This document shows positions 32,330 through 39,986 of a stretch of DNA of 51,939 nucleotides, piece after piece. How positions within the stretch are numbered: the stretch's first letter is position 1; each line of letters starts with the position of its first letter. The translations under genes were made by a program, and so were the position numbers. The DNA comes from a virus: IMG/VR virus record IMGVR_UViG_3300044998_001165, positions 1-51,939 of that record. One strand, written 5' to 3'. The notes below the pieces were generated by a model that was given only the letters and a program-made list of their open reading frames with translations, was not told where the DNA came from and made no database searches.

Positions 32330-33469
32330 TTACCCCTCAATACTCTCACTAATCACGATCGGCATCAGTAACATCAGCAACTCCTCATTGCTTTGATTGT
32401 ATTCCGGCAAGACCACGGCTGCGCGGGAAGGGGTATCCAATTCCAAGGTTACCTCTTCGGAATCAATGTTGTTCAGCACCTCCGTCATCAGTGAAATATT
32501 GAACCCGATTTCAATTGCCTGCCCTTCATAGATACAAGAGATTCTTTCACGACCTTTGTTACCATCCAAATTATCAGAAGAGACCAACACTTCCGATTTA
32601 TGAAACGCAAATTTTGCCAAGCGATCTCCCGCATTAGCATAGTTTTTCAAGCGTTTTATGGTGGATAGCAAAAATCCTTTTCCAATCATTGCTTGGTTCG
32701 GACTGGATTTCGGGATGACGCTTTCATAATCCGGGAAAGTAGCGTCAATCAGTCGGCACACTAATAGTGTACTGTCAATATAAAAGAAGGCATTCCGGTC
32801 GGTGTATTGTAAAATGATGTCTTCATTTGCGTTGGTGCAGGCGTTTTTGACCAACTTCAAAGCCTTGGCTGGCAAAATAAAATTGGCGGGTTCATTCGCC
32901 TTAATATCCGTGCGCCGACATCGCACTAAGCGGTGCGCATCTGTAGCAACAAAGTCCGCATACTCCATTCCGAATTGAAAATATACCCCGGTTAAGGCGA
33001 GCTTCATTTCATCAGTTGAAACCGCAAAAATCGTTCGATCAATAATAGCATTCATTACATCGGGATTGATGGTAATGGAATGCGTCTCATCCGCTTTGGT
33101 GAACCGCGGGAAGTCCGCTCCATCCCTGCCGGTAATGTCATACTCCCCGTTATTGGTGATGATTTTGACAATCGGCGAAATGCTGTCCGGTAATAATTGA
33201 AATGTTAGCTCCTGCTCCGGTAATGCCTTAAGGGTATCAAGAATGATTTTGCCGGGCAAGGCTATGTTAAATATGGATTTCGGATCACATTCCACCGATA
33301 GCACGGTTTGCATCATGATCTCCATATCGGTAGCTGTCAGGAATAATTGTCCTTCCTGTACCTCAAAAAGAATATTGGCAACGATCGGCAAGACGGGCTT
33401 GGAAGGCACTGTTCCCAAAATTATGCCGAGGCGTTTTTGTAATTCGGATGACGAAACAGTGAATTTCAT
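32330..33469 (-). CDS. dnaN: DNA polymerase III beta-subunit-like sliding clamp
   Basis: 379 residues from ATG 33467-33469 (MKFTVSSSELQKRL), the usual start of DnaN and coupled to the upstream stop by ATGA. Three clamp domains are visible: residues 1-120 (SKPVLPIVANILFEV, TATDMEI), 125-245 (FAVSTDEMKLALTGVYF, VATDAHRLV) and 250-379 (LIDATFPDYESVIP, ending ELLMLLMPI). The signature ATDAHRL and ATFPDY are intact. The clamp ring holds polymerase on DNA. The phage shows no polymerase, so it may engage the host polymerase or tether the neighbouring exonuclease and nuclease. Confidence 0.95.
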   Translation of the reverse strand: MKFTVSSSELQKRLGIILGTVPSKPVLPIVANILFEVQEGQLFLTATDMEIMMQTVLSVECDPKSIFNIALPGKIILDTLKALPEQELTFQLLPDSISPIVKIITNNGEYDITGRDGADFPRFTKADETHSITINPDVMNAIIDRTIFAVSTDEMKLALTGVYFQFGMEYADFVATDAHRLVRCRRTDIKANEPANFILPAKALKLVKNACTNANEDIILQYTDRNAFFYIDSTLLVCRLIDATFPDYESVIPKSSPNQAMIGKGFLLSTIKRLKNYANAGDRLAKFAFHKSEVLVSSDNLDGNKGRERISCIYEGQAIEIGFNISLMTEVLNNIDSEEVTLELDTPSRAAVVLPEYNQSNEELLMLLMPIVISESIEG

Positions 33470-34002
33470 GTGTTGGAAGTATTTAAGTACCAATCAATTA
33501 GGGTTCTAAAATCATCATACTTGCGTATGACTTTAACAAGGTAGTTTTGAGCAGTGAGCAAGGCGTGTACCTTACGCTGTTCCGCATCAGGATAATTGCC
33601 GGGCATCTTAAACTCAACAAATAATCCTCCGTAGCTATGGGAAGCCACATTGACAGCGAGGTCGGGATACCCATCTGTGTACCCCGATTCTTTCGCTTTA
33701 TAATTTCCGTATCGAGAACTTTGGTTTCTAGTATGACAAATGACTACATCTGGATAAGTGTTGCGAAGCCATTTGACGCACTGGGTATGCAAAGCGTGTT
33801 CATCTGACATTGACTTTTGTGCCGCTAAGTCGTGATCTACGTTCGTATAAAGTTCTCTTTGTTCTGACGTAATAACAACAGGGGAATCCGATATAGGCAT
33901 ATCAAACAGGGCATGAAACTCCTTTTTAGTCAGGCGTTTCGTTGATGAGGATTTCTTTTTACCCCCCGAATATGCGTGAATGTAGCCCTTTCTTTTAGCC
34001 AT
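33466..34002 (-). CDS. VRR-NUC-type nuclease
   Basis: 178 residues. After a basic N-terminus (1-35), residues 68-170 form a VRR-NUC (PD-D/E-xK) domain: EHALHTQCVKWLR, then GYPDLAVN with D114, LFVEFK with E130 and K132, and AEQRKVHALLTAQNYLVKVI. Phage VRR-NUC proteins cut branched or structured DNA. It is coupled by ATGA to the sliding clamp gene, so clamp-directed resolution of replication intermediates before packaging is plausible. Confidence 0.88.
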   Translation of the reverse strand: MAKRKGYIHAYSGGKKKSSSTKRLTKKEFHALFDMPISDSPVVITSEQRELYTNVDHDLAAQKSMSDEHALHTQCVKWLRNTYPDVVICHTRNQSSRYGNYKAKESGYTDGYPDLAVNVASHSYGGLFVEFKMPGNYPDAEQRKVHALLTAQNYLVKVIRKYDDFRTLIDWYLNTSNT

Positions 34003-34259
34003 TAAGCAACTTCATTATAGGTCTCGATAAAAATATCGGGCTTACAGGGATAGAATTCCCCTTTAAGTCCTTTGATTACGTAGTCCCCTTTAGAGACTGT
34101 CATTTCGCCCTCAAGGGTTCGGATCGTTAACCGCCCATTCACGTTAATAAATGCCTGCCCTTTGCAGAAATCGAGGATTTCATCCGTATTCCTGCCTTCG
34201 CCGGTGTATTCTATCGCCTCGATGACGATTGGATTTTTGATATACTTTTTTACTGACAT
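34002..34259 (-). CDS. conserved small phage protein (PGDYVIKG type)
   Basis: 85 residues. The pattern IEAIEYTGEG, EILDFC, LTIRTLEGEMTVSKGDYVIK and GEFYPCKPDIFIETY is typical of a small beta protein common in tailed phages. Its function is not known. It overlaps the nuclease start by one base. A relative lies at 34786-35049. Confidence 0.8.
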   Translation of the reverse strand: MSVKKYIKNPIVIEAIEYTGEGRNTDEILDFCKGQAFINVNGRLTIRTLEGEMTVSKGDYVIKGLKGEFYPCKPDIFIETYNEVA

Positions 34260-34261
34260 AG

Positions 34262-34366
34262 TTATTTATTACTGATTAATTCGCGTAAACAATAGATGAG
34301 CAAGAACAAGGTGAAAGAGCCGAAGGGCAGGGTGATTAGGAGTAAGAGTAGTTCTTTAGGAAACAT
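34262..34366 (-). CDS. 34-residue membrane peptide
   Basis: ATG 34364-34366, TAA 34262-34264. The start overlaps the upstream stop (TAATG). The peptide is nearly all hydrophobic between residues 6 and 27 (LLLLLITLPFGSFTLFLLIY), then ends CLRELISNK. One membrane helix is expected. It fills the gap between two genes exactly, which supports it. Confidence 0.6.
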   Translation of the reverse strand: MFPKELLLLLITLPFGSFTLFLLIYCLRELISNK

Positions 34367-34773
34367 TATTTGACCAACTTAAGTTTGCCGTTCTCGAATC
34401 TTTCCTTTGAACGTTGCTCAACACACGAACGCGCGGCGTATAAATGAGAAAGAGCCAAATTGTTTGACGGATCGGGGAATTGACCATTCAGTTTAGCAAT
34501 CCGGTCAATGAGTACATCAAGAACTTGTATATCAATCACACCACTAACCATTTCTTTATCGTCAATACGATGAAAAAACGTAAGTTCCTGTAAAGACTCA
34601 CTTTCCACCCAATGACCGTCTTCATCACGTCCGTTAAGATTTGAAATGACATACCGATGTGCGCCACCATATTCATCAGTGGCAACCTGTACGGTATTTT
34701 GCAGGAATCCATTTACCACCGGAGCAGTATAATTACGGGACTCGACCGCTAAATTGTTTTTAATCAATTTCAT
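34366..34773 (-). CDS. hypothetical protein with C-terminal helical hairpin (possible Acb2/Tad1-like)
   Basis: 135 residues. The first 65 are beta-rich (NTVQVATDEYGGAHRYVISN). Residues 85-130 form two helices: VLDVLIDRIAKLNGQ, then DPSNNLALSHLYAARSCVEQ. The second half recalls the hairpin of Acb2/Tad1-type phage proteins, whose pattern is P-x-x-x-x-LA-x-x-x-L-x-x-A and which soak up cyclic nucleotide signals of host CBASS/Thoeris defences. The match is by eye and weak. It lies in a cluster of small accessory genes, where anti-defence genes often occur. Confidence 0.55.
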   Translation of the reverse strand: MKLIKNNLAVESRNYTAPVVNGFLQNTVQVATDEYGGAHRYVISNLNGRDEDGHWVESESLQELTFFHRIDDKEMVSGVIDIQVLDVLIDRIAKLNGQFPDPSNNLALSHLYAARSCVEQRSKERFENGKLKLVK

Positions 34774-34785
34774 ATATTTAGGTAA

Positions 34786-35049
34786 TTATTTGAAAGTATT
34801 AACTATTTTCCACTTCTTCTTAAATTCAGCCAAAGGAACTACCGATAGATTTCGATGTTCGTCTATCAAGATATAATCTCCATAATGCGCCCCTTGCTCA
34901 CCTTTATTAGTTTGAACCATCAATGTATAATCTCCTGCTAAATGAAGTGGAACTCGAGCCTTGCCTTGACAAAACTCTAAAACTTGGTTTAGGTTTTCAT
35001 AGCGAAATTCAAGGCACATATGTGTAAATGTTTTCCTCCTACTTGCCAT
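34786..35049 (-). CDS. relative of the 34002-34259 phage protein
   Basis: 87 residues from the ATG 35047-35049. The order LEFRYENLNQVLEFCQGKA, YTLMVQTNKGEQGAHYGDYI and LSVVPLAEFKKKW matches the 34002-34259 protein (EFCKGQA, LEGEMTVSKGDYVI, PDIFIETY) in layout. It is probably an old tandem duplicate with another gene pair now in between. Function unknown. Confidence 0.65.
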   Translation of the reverse strand: MASRRKTFTHMCLEFRYENLNQVLEFCQGKARVPLHLAGDYTLMVQTNKGEQGAHYGDYILIDEHRNLSVVPLAEFKKKWKIVNTFK

Positions 35050-35052
35050 CAA

Positions 35053-35532
35053 TTATCTCCTCATTACAATAAAAAATATGACCAACACCAACAAAAAACC
35101 AAGTATCCCTATCGTAACCCAAGCCCAAATCGGAACGCGAACAGCCTCCTTGATAATCAGTTTTGGCGGGCGTAATTCAGTGCTGAAGATGGTCGCAATA
35201 CCTTTGGGAACATAAACCGTTTTTGTTTCGGAGGGGCAAATCGCCTCCACCCGAAAAGTTGAATCGGTTAGTGGATGGATATAGATATTCTTATTCGCAA
35301 TCAATTTGGGTCTGTAATACGCCTTATTGGTCAACGTGTCAACCACTTTTTGAATAATCAGCGAATCAAATAAGCTACGCTCTTTGATCAATACTTCTAA
35401 CGTAGTGTCGCGGTATTCGATCCGCTTGGTCGTATCAGCTTGCCACAAACCCTCATAGAGATCATTACACCTTTCGAGGGAAGGGCGACAGGATGCTATA
35501 ACCAATACTGAAAGTATAATTAGGTATTTCAT
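35053..35532 (-). CDS. unimolecular spanin (u-spanin)
   Basis: 159 residues. The N-terminus MKYLIILSVLVIASC is a lipoprotein signal with a lipobox cysteine at 15. The middle (35-130) is a beta-rich periplasmic part (DTTLEVLIKERSLFDSLII, ETKTVYVP). The last 27 residues are one membrane helix (VPIWAWVTIGILGFLLVLVI) with a basic end. A protein anchored in the outer membrane by lipid and in the inner membrane by its C-terminus is the definition of a u-spanin, which fuses the two membranes in the last step of lysis. Endolysin and holin lie upstream in the same direction. Confidence 0.85.
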   Translation of the reverse strand: MKYLIILSVLVIASCRPSLERCNDLYEGLWQADTTKRIEYRDTTLEVLIKERSLFDSLIIQKVVDTLTNKAYYRPKLIANKNIYIHPLTDSTFRVEAICPSETKTVYVPKGIATIFSTELRPPKLIIKEAVRVPIWAWVTIGILGFLLVLVIFFIVMRR

Positions 35533-35544
35533 ATTGATTGTTGT

Positions 35545-35682
35545 TTAAGGTTTAGGATTCGGTCTTGCCAACTGCCCGATTAAGCCCTGTTTGGTAATCC
35601 CAGCCGAGTTGACCGGGATTACTATTATGTTGGCTTTGGGATCGTCGAAGATGTTACCCTTCTTTTGGATTATTGTTCCCAT
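35545..35682 (-). pseudogene. truncated macro-domain remnant
   Basis: 45 residues from ATG 35680-35682, overlapping the exonuclease end by 13 bases. MGTIIQKKGNIFDDPKANII, then VIPVNSAGITKQGLIGQL, matches the first strands and ligand loop of macro domains (GNI-x-D, PVN-x-G), then stops where the domain should have another 90 residues. It is probably a decayed ADP-ribose-binding gene. It could still make a short peptide. An alternative ATG is at 35710-35712. Confidence 0.5.
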
Positions 35683-36404
35683 ACCTGCATTCCACTTAAT
35701 CGTTGATAGCATTTCATCGTTGCGATTACGTCCTGCTCGCAATAGGCTGCGATTACGTCCTGCTCGCAATAGGCTGCGATTTCCTCGATCCGTCCATCCC
35801 AATAAGCCTGCCCAACCTGAGAGCCGTCCATATTGGTTTTAGGCGATTCAATGCCTAAGTTATAGCACAATTGATCGAGCGTAACAAACGAGTCTCGTAT
35901 GTTACCGAATGCCCACATGTCTTGTGTATCCAACACTTTTACCGTCCAAGGTTTATCATCTTGTTTCGGTGTTTGTGGAAGACGGGGCATATTAAGGATA
36001 AACGAACGCCGAGAGAGGTAGGGTAGATCAAATCCCTTCATATTGTGTCCCAATAGCCAAACGCCTGTCGGATCGTCTTTTTTACCCTGCATCAGCCGTT
36101 TTACTATGCTGACCAACTCACGCACAATATCAGCTTCACTTCCGACTATCTTTTTGGTATGATATTTTGCGTTTTTCTCATCCATGAAGCCGGTAACTGC
36201 ACAAACAATCTGCCCAAAACCACGATCAGCAAAAAGAGCTGATCTGTCAGTATAGCTTTCTTCGGGTGAAGCATAATCCTCTGCGAAACACTGTTCATGT
36301 TTCCGAGTCCACAACTCCTGCACTTTTTGCGGTGCTTCAGATAGGGATGGATACGCAGGAGCTGTTTCGAGGTCAAAACAAATAATGTTTGAATAAGGAA
36401 TCAT
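35670..36404 (-). CDS. DEDDy 3'-5' exonuclease (PolB-exonuclease-like)
   Basis: 244 residues from ATG 36402-36404 (MIPYSNIICF). ExoI is FDLETAP (D11, E13), ExoII is LLGHNMKGFDLPYL near 145, and ExoIII is AYCEQDV near 215. This is the predicted 3'-5' exonuclease family related to the proofreading domain of PolB. It would trim 3' ends during replication or recombination. A perfect 27-bp tandem repeat makes ExoIII appear twice (AAYCEQDVIAAYCEQDV), adding nine residues. The clamp and VRR-NUC genes follow in the same direction. Confidence 0.85.
   Translation of the reverse strand: MIPYSNIICFDLETAPAYPSLSEAPQKVQELWTRKHEQCFAEDYASPEESYTDRSALFADRGFGQIVCAVTGFMDEKNAKYHTKKIVGSEADIVRELVSIVKRLMQGKKDDPTGVWLLGHNMKGFDLPYLSRRSFILNMPRLPQTPKQDDKPWTVKVLDTQDMWAFGNIRDSFVTLDQLCYNLGIESPKTNMDGSQVGQAYWDGRIEEIAAYCEQDVIAAYCEQDVIATMKCYQRLSGMQVWEQ
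35724..35777. repeat. 27-bp tandem duplication inside the exonuclease gene
   Basis: Two perfect copies of 27 bases (35724-35750 and 35751-35777) duplicate nine codons covering the ExoIII motif, in frame. This is a recent replication-slippage event or an assembly error. Confidence 0.95.
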
Positions 36405-36434
36405 AATTAAGGCACTAATTTTGATTTGAAAACT

Positions 36435-36442
36435 CAAAAATA
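36435..36442 (-). promoter_or_regulatory. possible -7 element before the exonuclease gene
   Basis: The minus strand reads TATTTTTG (TAnnTTTG) about 30 bases upstream of the exonuclease ATG. No TTG is seen at the usual distance. Confidence 0.35.
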
Positions 36443-36484
36443 TAGCAGATTTCGGCAGAGTTTGCTACTTGTCATATAAATAAG

Positions 36485-36512
36485 ATGCGTCTACCGTGCC
36501 TGATAGACGCAT
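36485..36512 (-). terminator. stem-loop after the endolysin gene
   Basis: ATGCGTCTA (36485-36493) pairs with TAGACGCAT (36504-36512), 9 bp, with a 10-base loop. The minus strand then reads CTTATTTATA, a weak T-rich tail. It probably lowers read-through from the late operon into the exonuclease operon. Confidence 0.6.
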
Positions 36513-36541
36513 TCCACACCCTCAAACTGATCGGTAATCTT

Positions 36542-37267
36542 TTATAGCGTTTGTAACCATGCCCGCTGATTGAACGGGTCTCGGGTCTCAATATTTTTCA
36601 AAGAGATGCCAATCTTTGCGCAGAAGTCCGGCACCCAAAACGAAGGGCAGGCTTTGTTGTGTACCTGATTATGACCGACAACTTTGATGTCGGGACACTG
36701 GCGGATCACTTCCTTGATGATCTTTGCAAAAGATGCCTCCTGTTCGGTTGTCATGGTATTTTTCGGATTCTTATACGCCGCATCCATGCCACCGATGTAG
36801 CAAATATGAACGGAAATAGGATTCCACTCCGCCGCGCCGTAGGTAATTTCAAAGGGTTGGAAACCGTCCGTCAAGTTCACATCCCACGTGTTCACAATGC
36901 GCCCATCGTATTCTACGATTTTGCTGTAACCCGGTCTGCCCCATTTGAGCGTCTCCATATGATAGCGAACGATCTGATCTGCATTCACCCCAGCCGATCG
37001 CTCCGGTGTGGCAGAGCAATGGAGCATCAGGTATTTCGGCATCGTCTTGGGGGCAAGAGCTATCAAGCCCAACGCCTGCAAAGTCTGTGATCCGACGATT
37101 CCGTCTTGTGCCAAGCCTTTTTCGCGTTGAAAGGCTAAAACGACGGTACGGGTTTCCTCGCCAAACCATCCGTCCACCGACAGTGCGTAGCCCCGCTTGC
37201 GAAGCTCGTTTTGGAGTGCGCGAACTTGATCGCCCACTGATCCGAATTTTAAGATTCCAAAGGTCAT
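36542..37267 (-). CDS. endolysin: peptidoglycan-binding domain plus N-acetylmuramoyl-L-alanine amidase
   Basis: 241 residues. Residues 5-68 are a PG_binding_1 domain (VGDQVRALQNELRKRGY, DGWFGEETRTVVLAFQ). Residues 75-220 are an Amidase_2 domain with zinc ligands H83 (LMLHCSAT), H199 and C207 (VGHNQVHNKACPSF). It cuts the bond between N-acetylmuramate and L-alanine in the periplasm. It has no signal peptide, so it needs the holin at 39083-39583. The order binding domain then catalytic domain is typical of phages of Gram-negative hosts. Confidence 0.95.
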   Translation of the reverse strand: MTFGILKFGSVGDQVRALQNELRKRGYALSVDGWFGEETRTVVLAFQREKGLAQDGIVGSQTLQALGLIALAPKTMPKYLMLHCSATPERSAGVNADQIVRYHMETLKWGRPGYSKIVEYDGRIVNTWDVNLTDGFQPFEITYGAAEWNPISVHICYIGGMDAAYKNPKNTMTTEQEASFAKIIKEVIRQCPDIKVVGHNQVHNKACPSFWVPDFCAKIGISLKNIETRDPFNQRAWLQTL

Positions 37268-37277
37268 ATTTCATTTA

Positions 37278-38795
37278 TCATAAAGCGACAATACTCATTT
37301 TACTACTTTTAATTTCAACCGTTACGGGATCAGCATTCGTATTGTTACTAATGTACAATTCAAACGAGTCAGGAAGAGCGGGTGGTGAATTATAAGAACA
37401 GGTCGTTTCTGTCATACAGACTGCCAATGCACCCTTATCCGTTGTGTAAACCCGACACTCCGAATTCGGAATCACAACCCCGTTTTTAGCGATGAATAAT
37501 GACACGGATGTTGTACTGCCGTCGGTTGGGGTGAGGTAAGCAACTGCCGTTATCTGTACACGGATAGGCGTGCGAACGTTGTAAGTTAGCTGGTTATCGT
37601 TATGTATAAAACCACGGGAACTGATAAGGGTTGTTTGCCCATTGGCTTTTACAGGACTTTCCGGGGGCAATGGCATCGGAGCAGGTGCGGAATCTAAGAA
37701 ATTGGTCGGTGAAGAGGTGGTGAAGTAATAAGAAGCAGAAGCCCTACTATCTTCAACACCATGATTTGCCCGGTTGAAGATAATCGGGTTATCAAAAGTA
37801 ACCCCGTCAAACACAAGCCCGCCACCGTCAAAATCACATCCAATTATTTTGAACTTATGATCCCCTGATGGTAATATGTTAAACGCATTAAATTGTGTAG
37901 CAGGATCAAGGTAAATACCCGTCGTCCCTGCGGGAAATAAACCTTTACAGCCTGCAAAATCCATCCACAACCCAATTGAGGTGGTGGAGGTGGTATAGAT
38001 GTATTGAGGTGCGCTGTTAAAGTTAACTAACCCAATACGGTCAAATAGAACCGTTCCGCAAAAACCGTCTATTTCCAACCCGACTGAAAAACCTACAAGT
38101 GATCCCAATAAACCAAAACGCGTGGTATTGATATTTGCAATCCTACCCAAGTCTCCTCCCGGAGCTATGAAAAAACAGCCCGTTATGAGTAATTGCTCTA
38201 ATCCGTCCACATCAAACAATGTGAAATTGGTATCATTAAAATTTACTTGGATGTTATCGATATGCAACACCCCGCCGGTATTGGTCGAAGTGATAAAAGT
38301 ATCTCCGTCTGTTACACTACTTTGGAAAGTCGTAATAAACGTCCCCTGTCCGCGTAACGCACAAAATTGCGGACAGACCAATACATTATTACCTAAGTTA
38401 AGCGGTCCGGGCGCGAACTCATACAGCGTTTGATTCTGAAGGGTGATAACATTTCCCACAGGTTCGGGCAAATCTGCTAAACTATTCACATGAACCACGT
38501 AATTTAACGGAACGTCGTTTATGTTCGGCATCGTTACAAAAGGCACAGCTCCTGTCCAAGCTGTTAACAATGCCACATCCGCATCCCGCGCCGTATTGTC
38601 TGCATAATCCTCTAATTGAAACTGCCCCTGTGAATTGCTGAAAATTAACACATTGTCATAAAACGTAATAATTTCCGGCACATCGGCTTTATCAAAAGTA
38701 TGCAGGCTAACAACCGCCGGACTGGTCTGCCGAAGGGAAAACGTGGTCGGCGATTCGTCGTGTAGATCGTGTGTAAGCCGTGAATAAACAAGCAT
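37278..38795 (-). CDS. beta-helix tail fibre/appendage protein
   Basis: 505 residues. Residues 1-90 resemble a fibre attachment region. Residues 100-370 show short strands separated by turns (VLHIDNIQVNFNDTNF, LLITGCFF, KFKIIGCDFDG), the look of a right-handed beta-helix as in pectate-lyase-like fibres. Residues 390-505 resemble a C1q/TNF-like jelly roll at the tip (RVQITAVAYLTP, VSLFIAKNGVVI, SFELYISNNTNADPVTVEIK). It probably binds the cell surface. It lies between the lysis genes and a small gene, 11 bases before the endolysin start. Confidence 0.7.
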   Translation of the reverse strand: MLVYSRLTHDLHDESPTTFSLRQTSPAVVSLHTFDKADVPEIITFYDNVLIFSNSQGQFQLEDYADNTARDADVALLTAWTGAVPFVTMPNINDVPLNYVVHVNSLADLPEPVGNVITLQNQTLYEFAPGPLNLGNNVLVCPQFCALRGQGTFITTFQSSVTDGDTFITSTNTGGVLHIDNIQVNFNDTNFTLFDVDGLEQLLITGCFFIAPGGDLGRIANINTTRFGLLGSLVGFSVGLEIDGFCGTVLFDRIGLVNFNSAPQYIYTTSTTSIGLWMDFAGCKGLFPAGTTGIYLDPATQFNAFNILPSGDHKFKIIGCDFDGGGLVFDGVTFDNPIIFNRANHGVEDSRASASYYFTTSSPTNFLDSAPAPMPLPPESPVKANGQTTLISSRGFIHNDNQLTYNVRTPIRVQITAVAYLTPTDGSTTSVSLFIAKNGVVIPNSECRVYTTDKGALAVCMTETTCSYNSPPALPDSFELYISNNTNADPVTVEIKSSKMSIVAL

Positions 38796-38807
38796 GGTTC
38801 TTTGTAA

Positions 38808-39086
38808 TTAAAAATAGGCTGCAATTAAGTTTCGCATGGCGATCATCTGGGTTTCATTAGAAAAACCTGAGATCACAATCATGCCTTGGATGTGCAATAT
38901 TGATAAAGTTTTATTCTTTAGATCAATGATATAACCCACCCTAAACTGAATGTTATTGCGGGCTAACTGTACTTCGACATGTTCGATGGCATCAATATTA
39001 GTCGAGCGGAAGCGGATATTTTTTGCCCCATCCAAGGTGGAACTGATCTGCACTTGCCCGTTTTGGAATGTTGCTAATCTATTCAT
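38808..39086 (-). CDS. small hypothetical protein
   Basis: 92 residues, beta-rich (GQVQISSTLDGAKNIRF, IQFRVGYIIDLKNKTLSILH) with a helical end. It is coupled to the holin gene by a 4-base overlap and precedes the fibre gene by 12 bases. It might be a fibre attachment protein or chaperone. No family is recognised. Confidence 0.6.
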   Translation of the reverse strand: MNRLATFQNGQVQISSTLDGAKNIRFRSTNIDAIEHVEVQLARNNIQFRVGYIIDLKNKTLSILHIQGMIVISGFSNETQMIAMRNLIAAYF

Positions 39087-39583
39087 GATTCTTTTTTGAG
39101 TGCTTTATAAATACCGTTTTCGTCAAATTCTTTTAGCTTACTGACAAGCCATTTGGGGAAGACGCTCTTCTTGAAATACAGCTGACTAACCGCCTCTATA
39201 TTTTCAATCAATGAAAGAAACTCCGTTAATAATATAGCCGAATAGATGCCCCCTTTGATATAAAAAGCAAAATCGGCAGATATGGTAGCGATGTAGAAAG
39301 AGAAAGCAGTCGTCCCCCAAAAAGCACAACCATACATCAATACCTTAAGAATCGTCCTACCCATTTTTCGGGAAAAAATATTTCCTAAAGCCCAGCCCCT
39401 AACCAAACCACCCACAAAATCGGCGATCATTAACACGCTAAGGGCAAGGATAAAAGACAGTTCGTTCTCAAAGCCCCAGCCTTTAACCAGCTCCCAGCCG
39501 GGCAAGGTGGCAATACTTCCGAGCAAAACCATTGCGGAACGTGCCGGGGACTCAAACATTTTTATTACGGGTAGTGAATTCAT
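39083..39583 (-). CDS. holin (phage holin 4/TcdE-like)
   Basis: 166 residues. Four hydrophobic segments are visible: about 18-35, 45-62 (ILALSVLMIADFVGGLVR), 78-100 and 108-128. The second matches the A-L-x-x-L-x-x-x-D-x-x-T/G-G pattern, followed by a basic FSRKMGRTILK loop, as in the holin_4 family. The C-terminus is charged. It should form membrane holes that release the amidase. It overlaps the neighbouring membrane protein gene by 32 bases. Confidence 0.8.
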   Translation of the reverse strand: MNSLPVIKMFESPARSAMVLLGSIATLPGWELVKGWGFENELSFILALSVLMIADFVGGLVRGWALGNIFSRKMGRTILKVLMYGCAFWGTTAFSFYIATISADFAFYIKGGIYSAILLTEFLSLIENIEAVSQLYFKKSVFPKWLVSKLKEFDENGIYKALKKES

Positions 39584-39986
39584 AAATGATTGTGTTTAGA
39601 TGTTTAATATAATTAAGCAGTAAAGCCCGATCATCATATTTGCTGGTGGCATTGACGATCCAATACCAAAAAACCTTATTAGCCACTGCCAACGATATGG
39701 GAAGCATGAGCCAATACCAAACCGCATCAATAAGCCCCAGAAATAAGCCCCAAATCGGATAAAGCAAGATGCAAATCCAAATATTCATACAAACTGAACA
39801 GCCCCCCATGGGTTTGTACCACCATCCGAACGCCTCTTTGTTTCGCTCTAACCATCGTTTGTAAGCATGAAATATCTGCCCCTCCCTAATCAGGGAATAA
39901 AAGAATGATGAACAGCAAGCCCCGATTCCTCCAAGGAAGACTATCAAAGCTATTTTCAAAAGCTGTTCTACTATCGTTAAGGTCAT
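39552..39986 (-). CDS. membrane protein with CxxC motif
   Basis: 144 residues. Hydrophobic segments at about 8-30, 65-85 and 85-110 surround a KPMGGCSVCMNIW motif. This GGC-x-x-C-x-x-x-W layout is common in small membrane proteins next to holins in Bacteroidota phages. It may be a second holin, an antiholin or a metal-binding partner. Overlap with both neighbours (4 and 32 bases) points to co-translation with the holin. Confidence 0.65.
   Translation of the reverse strand: MTLTIVEQLLKIALIVFLGGIGACCSSFFYSLIREGQIFHAYKRWLERNKEAFGWWYKPMGGCSVCMNIWICILLYPIWGLFLGLIDAVWYWLMLPISLAVANKVFWYWIVNATSKYDDRALLLNYIKHLNTIIYEFTTRNKNV

Noticed and set aside
36849-37274. 141-codon frame inside the endolysin gene
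   Set aside because: Arg/Gly-rich shadow. The endolysin frame carries the amidase and binding-domain motifs.
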